From Candidatus Fibrimonadaceae bacterium (GTDB lineage Bacteria; Fibrobacterota; Fibrobacteria; Fibrobacterales; Fibrobacteraceae), in NCBI GenBank assembly GCA_031281345.1, contig JAITFN010000078.1, forward strand, positions 1-33,698: a DNA stretch of 33,698 bases, written 5' to 3'. Every line of letters begins with the position of its first letter. The stretch's first letter is position 1. Both the position numbers and the translations under genes were made by a program. Shown here in pieces: positions 1 to 7,885 of this stretch. Under the pieces are notes generated by a model, which was not told the DNA's origin, searched no databases, and worked only from the letters and a program-made list of their open reading frames with translations.

Positions 1-3
1 CCA

Positions 4-630
4 ATGTATCCACTTCTCGCGCTACCAATAGCTTATTTGCTAGGCTCAATACCAACGGCGGTTTGGGTTGCAAGAATTTACAAGAAAATAGATATAAGAG
101 AATACGGCAGCAAAAATGCCGGTTTAACAAACGTATTCAGGGTTTTGGGGTGGAAACCTGCCCTGCCTGTTATTGCAGTTGACTTGGCAAAAGGGTTCTT
201 TGCACCTTTTATAGCAATGCAGTTAAATGGTACCCCAGAAGTTTATACTTGGCTTCCAGTTGTTGCCGGAATGCTTGTGGTTTTGGGGCATAGCTTTACC
301 TGCTTGGCAAGGTTCAAAGGTGGAAAAGGAGTTTTAACCACGCTCGGCGTGTTCCTCGCTTTGCAACCAGTGCTTGCTCTCACCTGCTTTGCCTTTTGGG
401 GGCTTCTGTTTGTGGCAACAAAATATGTGTCTGTGGCAAGCATCGGAGCCTGTGCTATGCTTTCTGTGCTTTCTGCGGTTTGTTTTGCCTACGAGTGTGA
501 TGGCATGAACATTTACGTTCTTATTTTATCTCAAATCGTGGCGATTTTTGTTATTGTTAAACACAAGGCAAATATGGTTAGGCTTTATCACGGCACAGAA
601 AATGGATTTGGAAAAAAGAGGAAAACATGA
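4..630 (+). CDS. plsY: Glycerol-3-phosphate acyltransferase PlsY
   Basis: PlsY transfers the acyl group of acyl-phosphate to glycerol-3-phosphate, the first step of phospholipid synthesis, at the inner membrane. All three conserved cytoplasmic motifs are visible: the N-terminal YLLGSIPTAVW segment, GSKNAGLTNVFRVLG around residue 36-50, and GHSFTCLARFKGGKG around residue 97-111. Hydrophobic segments are spaced as in the five-helix family fold, and 208 residues is the usual length. The start lies only four bases into the window, but the protein begins at the right place relative to the first motif, so it is probably complete. Its stop overlaps the purF start (ATGA), so the two are likely co-translated. 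Operon partners upstream are not visible. Confidence 0.95.
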   Translation: MYPLLALPIAYLLGSIPTAVWVARIYKKIDIREYGSKNAGLTNVFRVLGWKPALPVIAVDLAKGFFAPFIAMQLNGTPEVYTWLPVVAGMLVVLGHSFTCLARFKGGKGVLTTLGVFLALQPVLALTCFAFWGLLFVATKYVSVASIGACAMLSVLSAVCFAYECDGMNIYVLILSQIVAIFVIVKHKANMVRLYHGTENGFGKKRKT

Positions 631-1982
631 TTGGCGAACTTAATGAAGAAAGCGGAATAATGGGAATTTACAATGGAGTGAATATCGTTCGCAATGTGTC
701 CACTGGTCTTTACGCTTTGCAGCACAGAGGGCAAGAGAGCACAGGCATTGCCGCCGCAAATGGAGAAAAGGTTAGGGTGCGCAAATCAATGGGCTTGGTA
801 GCTGGTTTTGTTCAAGATGGCAAACTTGACGAAATTGCCGAAAACTGCATCGCAGCAATAGGTCACGTTAGATCCAGCACTGTGAATAACCGCACGCTTG
901 CAAACGCGCAACCTATGCTTGTAACTTGCAAGTGGGGTTTTTTGGCGGTGGTGCTCAACGGCAGCATAACTAATGCAGGCGAACTTCGTGCAGAAATGGG
1001 AGAAAGCGGGCATATTTTTCAGAGCAATTCCCCAGCCGAAGTTATTTTGCACGAAATTTCACGCACCAAAGCGGATAATTTGACAGATGCGATTCGCACA
1101 GCTATAAAAAAACTCAAGGGCAGTTTTTGCGTTTTGTTTTTAACACCGGATACTATGTATGCCGCAAGAGACGGTTTTGGATTTAGACCGCTTTGCATGG
1201 GCAAAAAAAACGATTCGTGGTTTTTCGCAAGCGAGTCTTGCGCTTTTGATTTACTCAGCGTTGATTACGTTAAAGATATTCAACCTGGTGAATTTTTGGT
1301 TATAAATAAAGACGGAATTCACTCCGAGCAACTATTGAAAAAAGACCGAAAAGCCTTTTGTATTTTTGAATTTGTCTATTTTGCCCGCCCCGACAGCAGA
1401 ATTTATGAGCAAAGCGCAGACAAGGTTCGAAGAAAAATGGGAAAAAAACTCGCACAAGAACACCCAGTAGATGCAGACATAGTAATTCCCTGCCCCGATA
1501 GTTCCACAACCGCCGCACTTGGCTACGCACAAGAGAGCGGAATTCGATTTGAAATAGGTCTTTTGAGAAACCATTATCTAGGCAAAACATTCATAGATCC
1601 TTCTCAAAATGTTCGCGAGCAAAGGGTGAAACTTAAATTCAACACAATAAACGGAGTTCTAAAAGATAGAAGAGTGTGCTTGGTTGACGATTCCATTGTT
1701 CGCGGAACAACTCTGAAAATTCTCTGCAAAATGATACGAAATGCGGGAGCAAAAGAAGTTCATATTCGCGTTGCAAGCCCGCCCGTTGAACACCCGTGCA
1801 ATTACGGAATGGATTTCCCAAGCCCTGCGGAATTAATCGCAACCGCACTCGCACCTGCGGAGGTGGCAAAAATGCTGGGCGTGGATAGCCTCGGCTATTT
1901 GAGCGTAAAAGGAATGAGAGAATGCACTGGCCAGCCAGATGATTTTTGTTGTGCTTGTTTTGACGATATTTATCCAGAATAA
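627..1982 (+). CDS. purF: Amidophosphoribosyltransferase PurF with Ser in place of the glutaminase nucleophile
   Basis: PurF makes phosphoribosylamine from PRPP and glutamine, the first step of purine synthesis. It has an N-terminal Ntn glutaminase domain and a C-terminal phosphoribosyltransferase domain. The C-terminal half looks intact: PDSSTTAALGYA, a PRPP loop CLVDDSIVRGTT at 351-362, and SPPVEHPC. Cysteines at 245, 391 and 441/442/444 match the positions that bind a 4Fe-4S cluster in the Bacillus-type enzyme. The N-terminal domain is odd. The conserved NEECG is NEESG here (Ser9, codon AGC 651-653), so the nucleophile left after propeptide removal would be Ser. The glutamine-binding Asp expected in SSDTEV is Pro136 (NSPAEV). 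Arg82 and Asn111-Gly112 remain. It may be ammonia-dependent, a Ser-nucleophile variant, or one of two PurF paralogues. It overlaps plsY by 4 nt and epmB by 1 nt. Confidence 0.93.
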   Translation: MIGELNEESGIMGIYNGVNIVRNVSTGLYALQHRGQESTGIAAANGEKVRVRKSMGLVAGFVQDGKLDEIAENCIAAIGHVRSSTVNNRTLANAQPMLVTCKWGFLAVVLNGSITNAGELRAEMGESGHIFQSNSPAEVILHEISRTKADNLTDAIRTAIKKLKGSFCVLFLTPDTMYAARDGFGFRPLCMGKKNDSWFFASESCAFDLLSVDYVKDIQPGEFLVINKDGIHSEQLLKKDRKAFCIFEFVYFARPDSRIYEQSADKVRRKMGKKLAQEHPVDADIVIPCPDSSTTAALGYAQESGIRFEIGLLRNHYLGKTFIDPSQNVREQRVKLKFNTINGVLKDRRVCLVDDSIVRGTTLKILCKMIRNAGAKEVHIRVASPPVEHPCNYGMDFPSPAELIATALAPAEVAKMLGVDSLGYLSVKGMRECTGQPDDFCCACFDDIYPE

Positions 1983-2842
1983 TGCCTTTCCCCGAAAAAA
2001 TTTCCGCTTGTTTTGCCTCCAAATTTTCAGTTGGCAAAAATTGCCCGTTAAAAATGCAGGTTAAATTTTCCGAAAAAGAAAACATTAAAACAAATGGCTT
2101 TGTGCGCGACCCCACAGGAGACAAAAAAGCAGAAATAGAAAGTGGAATTTTGCAAAAATACAAAGGGCGGTTATTGGTTATGGCGAGCAACGAATGTGCT
2201 TTGCATTGCAGATTTTGTTTTAGAAAAAATTTGGAAAAGAAGAAAATCCAAAACTTGCCTGCCAAACTGCATAAAATTTTGAGAGAAGACAAAAGCATAA
2301 AAGAAGTTATTTTAAGCGGCGGCGACCCCTTGATGCTAGACAGCGATGAACTGCAAGCAATCTTCAAAGCCATTCCAAAAAACATAAGAATTCGCATTCA
2401 CACTCGCCTGCCAGTAGCTTTGCCAAGCCGTTTTACTCCTACATTGCTGCATTTATTCAAACAACTCGGTCAACGTTTGATTTTCGTGGCGCACGTGAAT
2501 CATCCTAATGAGTTGGATAAAAAATCCGAGAAAATTTTTCGCGCCCTAACAAAAATTGGCATTGTTGTTTTAAGCCAAAGCGTACTTTTAAAAGGCGTAA
2601 ATGATAGTGCAAAAATTTTAACCGAGCTTTTTGAGAAATTATTTTCCCAAGGTGTTTTGCCATATTATTTGCACCAATTGGATAAAGCTGGGGGCACTGC
2701 GCATTTTGAAGTTCCAATGAAGCAAGCCAAATCCATTTTCAGGGAATTAAAGGAAAATTTACCAGGCTATTTAGTGCCAAGGTTTGTTAAGGAAGTGAAA
2801 GGGGCAAGGGCAAAAGTTTGGGTTAACTCAAAAATTTTATAG
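1982..2842 (+). CDS. epmB: EpmB/KamA-type radical SAM lysine 2,3-aminomutase
   Basis: The KamA/EpmB family converts (S)-alpha-lysine to beta-lysine. EpmB supplies this for beta-lysylation of elongation factor P. The radical SAM signature CALHCRFCF (Cys72, Cys76, Cys79) is clear, as are SGGDPLML, VNHPNEL and the C-terminal YYLHQLDKAGGTAHF and GYLVPRF blocks, which are closer to EpmB than to the catabolic KamA. Lys278 near the C-terminus aligns with the PLP-binding lysine, judged by eye. At 286 residues it is shorter than E. coli EpmB (about 340), mostly at the N-terminus and tail. The start overlaps the purF stop (TAATG). The matching ligase EpmA and EF-P are not in the window, so EpmB rather than a KamA relative is an inference. 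Confidence 0.8.
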   Translation: MPFPEKISACFASKFSVGKNCPLKMQVKFSEKENIKTNGFVRDPTGDKKAEIESGILQKYKGRLLVMASNECALHCRFCFRKNLEKKKIQNLPAKLHKILREDKSIKEVILSGGDPLMLDSDELQAIFKAIPKNIRIRIHTRLPVALPSRFTPTLLHLFKQLGQRLIFVAHVNHPNELDKKSEKIFRALTKIGIVVLSQSVLLKGVNDSAKILTELFEKLFSQGVLPYYLHQLDKAGGTAHFEVPMKQAKSIFRELKENLPGYLVPRFVKEVKGARAKVWVNSKIL

Positions 2843-3389
2843 CATTTTCAAACAATATTATATCGTTTTTGAACTTGCCAATGCCAGCATTGCAGCTATC
2901 GCAAACCCAGCCACGAACGTGCAAGTCTTTATGGCTATGGTCTAAGGCTATTTTGTTTGTCAATTTTGGTATTGTTGTTTTATCACAAACAGGGCAGCTG
3001 AAAATTTTCGATTCTGATTTATTTTTCTTCTTTACCTTTCTTTTTTTTGAAATCGCACTAACTCCGTCTATTATTTTTTCGCAATCTTTGCAAGAAAGCC
3101 CTTCGGAAAAAGTTTTAGTGTTCAACAATCTTTGACATACATTGCAGACTTTTTTCAAAAATAAATCTCCTGTTTCTAGAGGGTCAAAAATTTTATAGTC
3201 GCTATTGGGAACTGCAATTGGCTCTTTGAACCAAATGAAATTGATTTTGCTCTCTTTTTTACCCTTACTTTCAATAATTCCAACGCTGTATTTTTTGAGT
3301 TTTGCCCCATGCACCTTTATATCTTTGCTGATATAAACGAAAACATTGTCGCTGACCCTGGCTTTTTCTTTGATTTTTTCTTTAATCAT
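2823..3389 (-). CDS. Stand-alone endonuclease VII-like (His-Me finger) protein with two zinc ribbons
   Basis: The C-terminal part matches the recombination endonuclease VII family (T4 gp49 type). It has Cys132-x2-Cys135, Asp150-His151-x-His153 (ALDHSHKD), then VRGWVCDSCN with Cys163, Cys166 and Asn167, followed by GIGKFKND. In T4 endonuclease VII the equivalent four cysteines bind zinc, and the Asp-His and Asn residues form the catalytic centre. A second, possibly structural, zinc site lies upstream (Cys82/85 and Cys100/103), followed by a Lys-rich linker at about 115-126. The first 80 residues match nothing I recognise. The gene converges on epmB and their 3' ends overlap by 20 nt. No phage structural genes are nearby, so this may be a domesticated or defence-type nuclease. 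Nuclease fold is fairly sure; role unknown. Confidence 0.7.
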   Translation of the reverse strand: MIKEKIKEKARVSDNVFVYISKDIKVHGAKLKKYSVGIIESKGKKESKINFIWFKEPIAVPNSDYKIFDPLETGDLFLKKVCNVCQRLLNTKTFSEGLSCKDCEKIIDGVSAISKKRKVKKKNKSESKIFSCPVCDKTTIPKLTNKIALDHSHKDLHVRGWVCDSCNAGIGKFKNDIILFENAIKFLS

Positions 3390-3433
3390 AGGTAGAATAT
3401 AGTAAATTTATACAGCAAGCTACAAGGGCAGGC

Positions 3434-4000
3434 TTAAGCCTTCAATGCTTTCTCATAAATATCTGCAAATTTGTAAATCCTTTCTTTTTCAGCTACAGTA
3501 TGGATTGCTACCCATCCATTTGGACCCCATTCAAGCAGCCCTTTTCCCAAATCCGCTTTTGCATAAGCTGCTTTTCTGTCGGGAGAAACTACTGATACAT
3601 ATTGTAGCTCTAAATTAGCTTTTTTGTCATCATATTCATTTTTCAATTTATCAAGCATACTATTAATCACAGACTTGCTTTTTCCTGAATTTGTTATTTC
3701 TGTGGATTTTTTTGTAAACTCAACCGCCAATGCAGAAATCGCTTTTTCAAATTCCTCATCACTCATCGCAGGTTTGCTTTTTGTGTAAATTTTATTCCAG
3801 TCTGGCGGGCGTACTTTGCTTACAGAAAGGTTATATGCAGAGTTAGGTTGCGTAGATTGCAGAGTTTGCGCAGTTATGTTGTTCTTTGATTTTCCCATTA
3901 ATATTTCAATGAGATTGAATTCTATTTTTCTCATTCTATCTGAGACAATGCTTCGCACTTTGGTTTTTTGTTTAGAATTAAAAATTTCATCTATACGCAT
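3434..4000 (-). CDS. Hypothetical protein, family not recognised
   Basis: This is a 188-residue soluble, charged protein without signal peptide or membrane segment. The N-terminus (MRIDEIFNSKQK) is basic and polar. The middle (about 78-125) looks helical, with SDEEFEKAISALAVEF and a likely coiled-coil stretch. The C-terminus has a compact GKGLLEWGPNGWVAIHT motif ending in a helical tail. I do not recognise a domain. A good Shine-Dalgarno-like stretch (tatAGGAGta) precedes the start, and a TATAAT-like box lies further upstream on the minus strand. It is transcribed divergently from queC with about 60 bp between the two starts, so they share an intergenic region. The gene looks real from its length, RBS and lack of overlap, but no function is proposed. 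Confidence 0.6.
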   Translation of the reverse strand: MRIDEIFNSKQKTKVRSIVSDRMRKIEFNLIEILMGKSKNNITAQTLQSTQPNSAYNLSVSKVRPPDWNKIYTKSKPAMSDEEFEKAISALAVEFTKKSTEITNSGKSKSVINSMLDKLKNEYDDKKANLELQYVSVVSPDRKAAYAKADLGKGLLEWGPNGWVAIHTVAEKERIYKFADIYEKALKA

Positions 4001-4061
4001 AAAAGTACTCCTATATCTTGTATATCTGTATATTATAGAAAAATTCTATTTTAACAATTGT

Positions 4062-4847
4062 ATGAAGAAAACCAAAAAGGTAGTGGTGTTCAGTGGTGGG
4101 CAGGATTCAACGACTTGCCTCTTTATGGAGAAGGCGGCTGGACACGATCTAATCGCAGTCACATATAATTACGGGCAGCGTCATAAGGTTGAGTGCGAGG
4201 CGGCAAAGATAATCGCAAAAATTGCAGGCATCCCTCACGAGGTGATAAACTTCCCTGAGGTGCTAAGAGGCGGAACTCTGCTTGACGGAGGGGACTTGCA
4301 CACTTACAAGGATTATCAAACAATGGTTGAAGAGGTAGGAGATAGTGTGGAGAACACCTACGTTCCTGTTCGCAATATGGTTTTCCTTAGCTTGGCAGCG
4401 AACTATGCTTTGTCTAAAGGCATAGACTTTATAGTCACAGGGGTATGTGGCAGCGATACTGCGAACTATCCAGATTGTTCTTTGAAGTTCATAAAAAAGG
4501 CTGAAAAGGCTTTGAGTGCCGCTTACGGAAACAAGTTTTTCATAAGCGCGCCGCTTGCGAAATTTTCCAAGAAGGAAATTGTCCGTAAAGCGTGGAAACT
4601 CGGTCGCCAATGCTGGGATGCCCTGAGCTACAGCCATACGGCATATAGCGGTAAATTTCCGCCTACGACAAAAGACCATTCCACGTTGCTACGGGAAGAA
4701 GGTTTTAGGCTTGCAGGTCTTCCCGACCCTATGATTGTCCGCGCACATAAAGAGCTGGGCTATGCACTGCCCAAAGAAGATAACTACAGTGACTTGTTGG
4801 TAAAGGAAACGATAAACATCCTCAGCGATAGAATGCCACATATCTAG
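4062..4847 (+). CDS. queC: 7-cyano-7-deazaguanine synthase family protein QueC, lacking zinc cysteines
   Basis: QueC converts 7-carboxy-7-deazaguanine to preQ0 using ATP and ammonia, on the route to queuosine in tRNA. The PP-loop SGGQDSTT is at residues 11-18, followed by YNYGQRH, VPVRNM and GVCGSD. In well-studied QueC enzymes four cysteines near the C-terminus (CYxG...CGxCxxC) bind zinc. Here the corresponding block reads SHTAYSGKFPPTTKDHSTLL (191-210), so none of the four is Cys. The start at 4062 is chosen because MKKTKKVVVFSGG is the normal N-terminus; a longer in-frame extension upstream would run through AT-rich promoter-like DNA. No queD, queE or queF is adjacent. It is probably a Cys-less QueC subgroup, though a QueC-like protein with another substrate cannot be excluded. 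Confidence 0.85.
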   Translation: MKKTKKVVVFSGGQDSTTCLFMEKAAGHDLIAVTYNYGQRHKVECEAAKIIAKIAGIPHEVINFPEVLRGGTLLDGGDLHTYKDYQTMVEEVGDSVENTYVPVRNMVFLSLAANYALSKGIDFIVTGVCGSDTANYPDCSLKFIKKAEKALSAAYGNKFFISAPLAKFSKKEIVRKAWKLGRQCWDALSYSHTAYSGKFPPTTKDHSTLLREEGFRLAGLPDPMIVRAHKELGYALPKEDNYSDLLVKETINILSDRMPHI

Positions 4848-4863
4848 CGTTACACGCTTATTC

Positions 4864-4879
4864 TGGCACAATTTTTGCA
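4864..4879 (+). promoter_or_regulatory. Sigma-54 (RpoN) promoter
   Basis: TGGCAC-N7-TGC gives GG at 4865-4866 and GC at 4877-4878 with exactly ten bases between them, the -24/-12 arrangement of RpoN promoters (consensus TGGCAC-N5-TTGC). Transcription would start near 4890, leaving a leader of about 24 nt to the ATG at 4914. An RpoN promoter needs an enhancer-binding activator. No clear activator site is visible, because upstream is queC coding sequence. Confidence 0.75.
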
Positions 4880-4913
4880 CGTACAAAATTAACCACTCTA
4901 TAGCGAGGTTTTT

Positions 4914-5369
4914 ATGAATATTTCAAGCGTTCATGGCGTAACAGGCAATAACTATGAGCTAAGAAAGGTATCTTCTGACGACCACAACCCCTTTTCTATA
5001 CCAGATGATGCTCCCAAGCCCGTTTCTAAATCTGGCAATGAACTTCAATTCAAAGGCGAAATTAGCACAAATACGCATACACAAAATGATTATCGCACAG
5101 GTAGCGTATATATGCAAGTGGATTCGCAGAGAAAAAATGAAATAGGTGAAACAGAAGAACAAAAAGATAATTTCCTTCAAAAATATGTAAAAGGAGACGA
5201 GGAAGATGAAGAGGAAGAAGAAGACGGAAGACTTGTGGATTATTTGCTGAAAGCATTAAAAGGCGAAGAAGAAGAGTTGCGCGCAGAAGGCAATTCCTAT
5301 ATGGACGATGAAGAGAGAAAGAAATTTTTGAAAGGTCATTGCCCAGAATTGTTCCAGGATTTGGAATAA
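4914..5369 (+). CDS. Acidic hypothetical protein under a sigma-54 promoter
   Basis: This 151-residue protein is not in any family I recognise. It has no signal peptide or membrane segment. The N-terminal half is polar and probably disordered, with many Ser, Asn and Thr. Residues about 94-120 hold a strongly acidic run of Glu and Asp followed by a helical segment (LVDYLLKALKGEEEE). The tail is charged and ends in HCPELFQDLE. GCGAGG lies a few bases upstream of the ATG. It stands alone between queC and a convergent gene whose stop is one base away. RpoN commonly drives flagellar, nitrogen or envelope genes, so a motility or export link is possible but unproven. Confidence 0.65.
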   Translation: MNISSVHGVTGNNYELRKVSSDDHNPFSIPDDAPKPVSKSGNELQFKGEISTNTHTQNDYRTGSVYMQVDSQRKNEIGETEEQKDNFLQKYVKGDEEDEEEEEDGRLVDYLLKALKGEEEELRAEGNSYMDDEERKKFLKGHCPELFQDLE

Positions 5370-5370
5370 T

Positions 5371-7191
5371 TTACGCAGCCATTTTCCTTTCCAAAACGTT
5401 TAAGCTCTCCTTCAACCTTTCCTTTTCAATTTCAACCCTCGGTGGAATGCTTGCGAGATTCTCGCCGGGGAATGGAGTTGTGCTTGCTACTTCCAAACAA
5501 TAATCCATACCCTCGGCAAAATTTTTTGCGGCTGTTTTCAGCCAAGTAGCGATATCTTTATCGCCGTTGAATTTTTCAACTTGCAAGGCAAACCAATTAC
5601 CGTACATCTCAACTTCTTTTGCAAACATATGCGGGCGTTCTGGTGGAGTTAAGTCTGCTATGCGACCATAAATGTGGTCTATCATCTCTTGCATATCGTA
5701 GCTTCGGTTGAACCAAGCTATGTTTGGACCCGGGCAAATAGCTTGCGGGGCTTCTTCTGTTTTTTCTGCACCAAAGAAAATCAAACCGCTATTGCCAAGG
5801 TGGTCGCAAATACACTGCTTTGCATAAACATCTTTTCGCAAATTTTCTTTTTGCTCTTCGCTCGCATCGCTTTCTTCAATTTGCTTTAATTTGCGTTCTT
5901 GATAAAAGCGGCTCGCTTTGCACACAGGGGTTTCGCTGAACTCCGTGTTGTTTTGCAAAAATCCTTTCACACAAGGGCTTCCGGGTTTTCCCGCTGCTAT
6001 TTGTTTTTGCTGATATTTTTCGGAACCCGAACCGCGTAAATTATTGAAATATATGTCCAGTGGTGAAGCATCGCTCATATACAAATCTTGGGACGTGGAT
6101 TTTTCCAGTTGCTCCCTTGTTTCTTTGTCAACGGGGCTAACCTCTGGCACAAGCAAAAATGGGCTTCCCCAGCCGGTGCCGTCCATTCCATAGTATTCAC
6201 GCATTCTCAAATCTTCGGCGTAATTTCCAATGCCGCCTTGAACGGTGATTCTCGGTGGAGGGGCTTCTTTTGCTACCTCGGTGTTCCAGCCTTTTGATTT
6301 ATAAAAATTCACGACGGTTTCTCTGAACTGGTGCAAAAGGCTGCGTTGCGAGCGAATTTCTTTTAATATGGTAGGCAGGAGCATTCCTTGGCTTGGAAAA
6401 GCGTGACCGCCGCAGTTAAGCCCAGACTCAATTCTGTATTCGCTCACTTCCAAACCTTTGCGCGCCAAAAATTTTCCCTGAATAAGAGCAGAGCGAAAAT
6501 CCGAAGCCTTGATTATGATTCTTTTTCCTATTTCACCTGTGGCATTTCTGTAAAATTCCTTGAACTGCGCCATATAGTTGTAAAGGCTTTGGTTTATGCC
6601 TGCACTAAAAACAATGGCGGAATTTTTCAGAGAAGATTTTGCATAGCCTTTCAAAGCGGTTTTTGCATCTGTGAATTCATCACTCAAAGGTTCTTTGCCG
6701 TTTGGGTTTGGTGGCAAGCGGTCTAGCTTGACCATTATGTTCACATCTATTGAGCCTTCTTTCATGCTGTGGTTCAAAGTCGTTTCTATTTCATCTCTCT
6801 CCTTTGAGGGAGTATCTTTCATACCCATGAGCTTTAAGTAAAGACTCCTCAAATGGTGCCCCGTTGGTAGCATTTCAAAATACTTTGCTTTCTCGTTTTT
6901 TGCAAAGAAAGGTTGTTTTTTTATGGACTCAAAGCGAATTTTCACCACCTCTGCCAGAGTATCAAGATATGCGGTTATTCTCTTTGCTCTGCCATCTGGT
7001 TCTTTTGGATGTATGGGTTCATATTTTAATTTATATTCTTCCGCGTAAATTTTGCGAAACCTCTCTAACAGAAAATCGTCCACCAAAGATACAACGGAAG
7101 ATATTCCAAACGGAGCCACCCTAGCAGGTGTATCTGCCGTATAAGACGTGCCCATCACAGGAATATGAAAAGTGTGCATGGTAGGAAACAT
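5371..7191 (-). CDS. Large conserved hypothetical protein, possible TIM-barrel enzyme
   Basis: This is a 606-residue soluble protein with no signal peptide. The N-terminal block (MGTSYTADTPARVAPFGISS, then SVVSLVDDF) and the middle block ESGLNCGGHAF look like strongly constrained motifs. RITVQGGIGNY at about 312-322 resembles the glycine-rich phosphate-binding strand of FMN-dependent TIM barrels, followed by GMDGTGWGSPFLLVPEV. Seven or more cysteines are scattered rather than arranged as a ferredoxin site. I recall similar proteins in Bacteroidota-type genomes without assigned function. A flavin TIM-barrel fold is an inference from short motifs only. The start is ambiguous: ATG at 7191, or the ATG four codons later. 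It is divergent from rnhB with about 40 bp between, and a TACTATATT promoter-like element lies just upstream. Confidence 0.7.
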   Translation of the reverse strand: MFPTMHTFHIPVMGTSYTADTPARVAPFGISSVVSLVDDFLLERFRKIYAEEYKLKYEPIHPKEPDGRAKRITAYLDTLAEVVKIRFESIKKQPFFAKNEKAKYFEMLPTGHHLRSLYLKLMGMKDTPSKERDEIETTLNHSMKEGSIDVNIMVKLDRLPPNPNGKEPLSDEFTDAKTALKGYAKSSLKNSAIVFSAGINQSLYNYMAQFKEFYRNATGEIGKRIIIKASDFRSALIQGKFLARKGLEVSEYRIESGLNCGGHAFPSQGMLLPTILKEIRSQRSLLHQFRETVVNFYKSKGWNTEVAKEAPPPRITVQGGIGNYAEDLRMREYYGMDGTGWGSPFLLVPEVSPVDKETREQLEKSTSQDLYMSDASPLDIYFNNLRGSGSEKYQQKQIAAGKPGSPCVKGFLQNNTEFSETPVCKASRFYQERKLKQIEESDASEEQKENLRKDVYAKQCICDHLGNSGLIFFGAEKTEEAPQAICPGPNIAWFNRSYDMQEMIDHIYGRIADLTPPERPHMFAKEVEMYGNWFALQVEKFNGDKDIATWLKTAAKNFAEGMDYCLEVASTTPFPGENLASIPPRVEIEKERLKESLNVLERKMAA

Positions 7192-7231
7192 AATGTTAAT
7201 ATAGTAAAACCCTGTTTTCTAAATTCTCAAA

Positions 7232-7885
7232 ATGCTGGATATTTTGCCAAAAAATCTAAACCTTTTCCAAGCCGAGCAAGCATTGAGCGAACATTTTAAA
7301 GACTGCATTTTAATAGGCGTTGACGAGGCAGGCCGCGGCCCATTGGCAGGTCCGGTGGTGGCTGGCGCTGTTGTTTTGTGGGCTGGCTCCACAATACCCG
7401 CCTTAAACGATTCCAAAAAATTAACCGAAAAACAACGCGAACAAATTTTCGCAGAATTGCCAAAATACTGCAAATACCATTACATTGCCGAAGCCTCAGC
7501 AGGGGAAATAGACGAAATAGGAATTTTGAACGCAACCTTCCTAGCTATGAGGCGCGCACTTGCCCCTATAATTTCAGAGCTAAATGAAAAAAATTTGCCC
7601 TATAAAATTTTGGTTGACGGAAATTTGCATATAAGGGAAATAGACAAAGATTTGCAAATGCCCATAGTAAAAGGAGATGGCAGAGTGGCTTGCATCGCTG
7701 CTGCTTCTATTTTTGCAAAAGTGCACAGGGACAGGCTAATGGTGAAATTTGCCAAGCAATTCCCAAATTATAGCTTTGAAAAACACAAAGGCTACGGCAC
7801 AAAAGCACATTTAGATGCCATACAAAAATTTGGGCAATGCGAAATTCACCGTAAGAGTTTTAAAATTCTATCTTACCCCCCATGA
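7232..7885 (+). CDS. rnhB: Ribonuclease HII
   Basis: RNase HII nicks RNA-DNA hybrids at the junction and starts removal of misincorporated ribonucleotides. The family motif IGVDEAGRGPLAGPVVAGAV carries catalytic Asp31 and Glu32. Asp129 (LVDGN) and Asp167 in SIFAKVHRDRLM complete the DEDD set, and KGDGR and YGTKAH are also conserved. At 217 residues the length is normal. No convincing Shine-Dalgarno sequence precedes the start. Its stop overlaps the hisE start (ATGA), opening a chain of five overlapping genes that ends with birA. Confidence 0.95.
   Translation: MLDILPKNLNLFQAEQALSEHFKDCILIGVDEAGRGPLAGPVVAGAVVLWAGSTIPALNDSKKLTEKQREQIFAELPKYCKYHYIAEASAGEIDEIGILNATFLAMRRALAPIISELNEKNLPYKILVDGNLHIREIDKDLQMPIVKGDGRVACIAAASIFAKVHRDRLMVKFAKQFPNYSFEKHKGYGTKAHLDAIQKFGQCEIHRKSFKILSYPP

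Noticed and set aside
2869-3135. Plus-strand ORF opposite the endonuclease VII-like gene
   Set aside because: Its codons mirror the minus-strand zinc-finger gene, with Phe-rich low-complexity translation and no family match.
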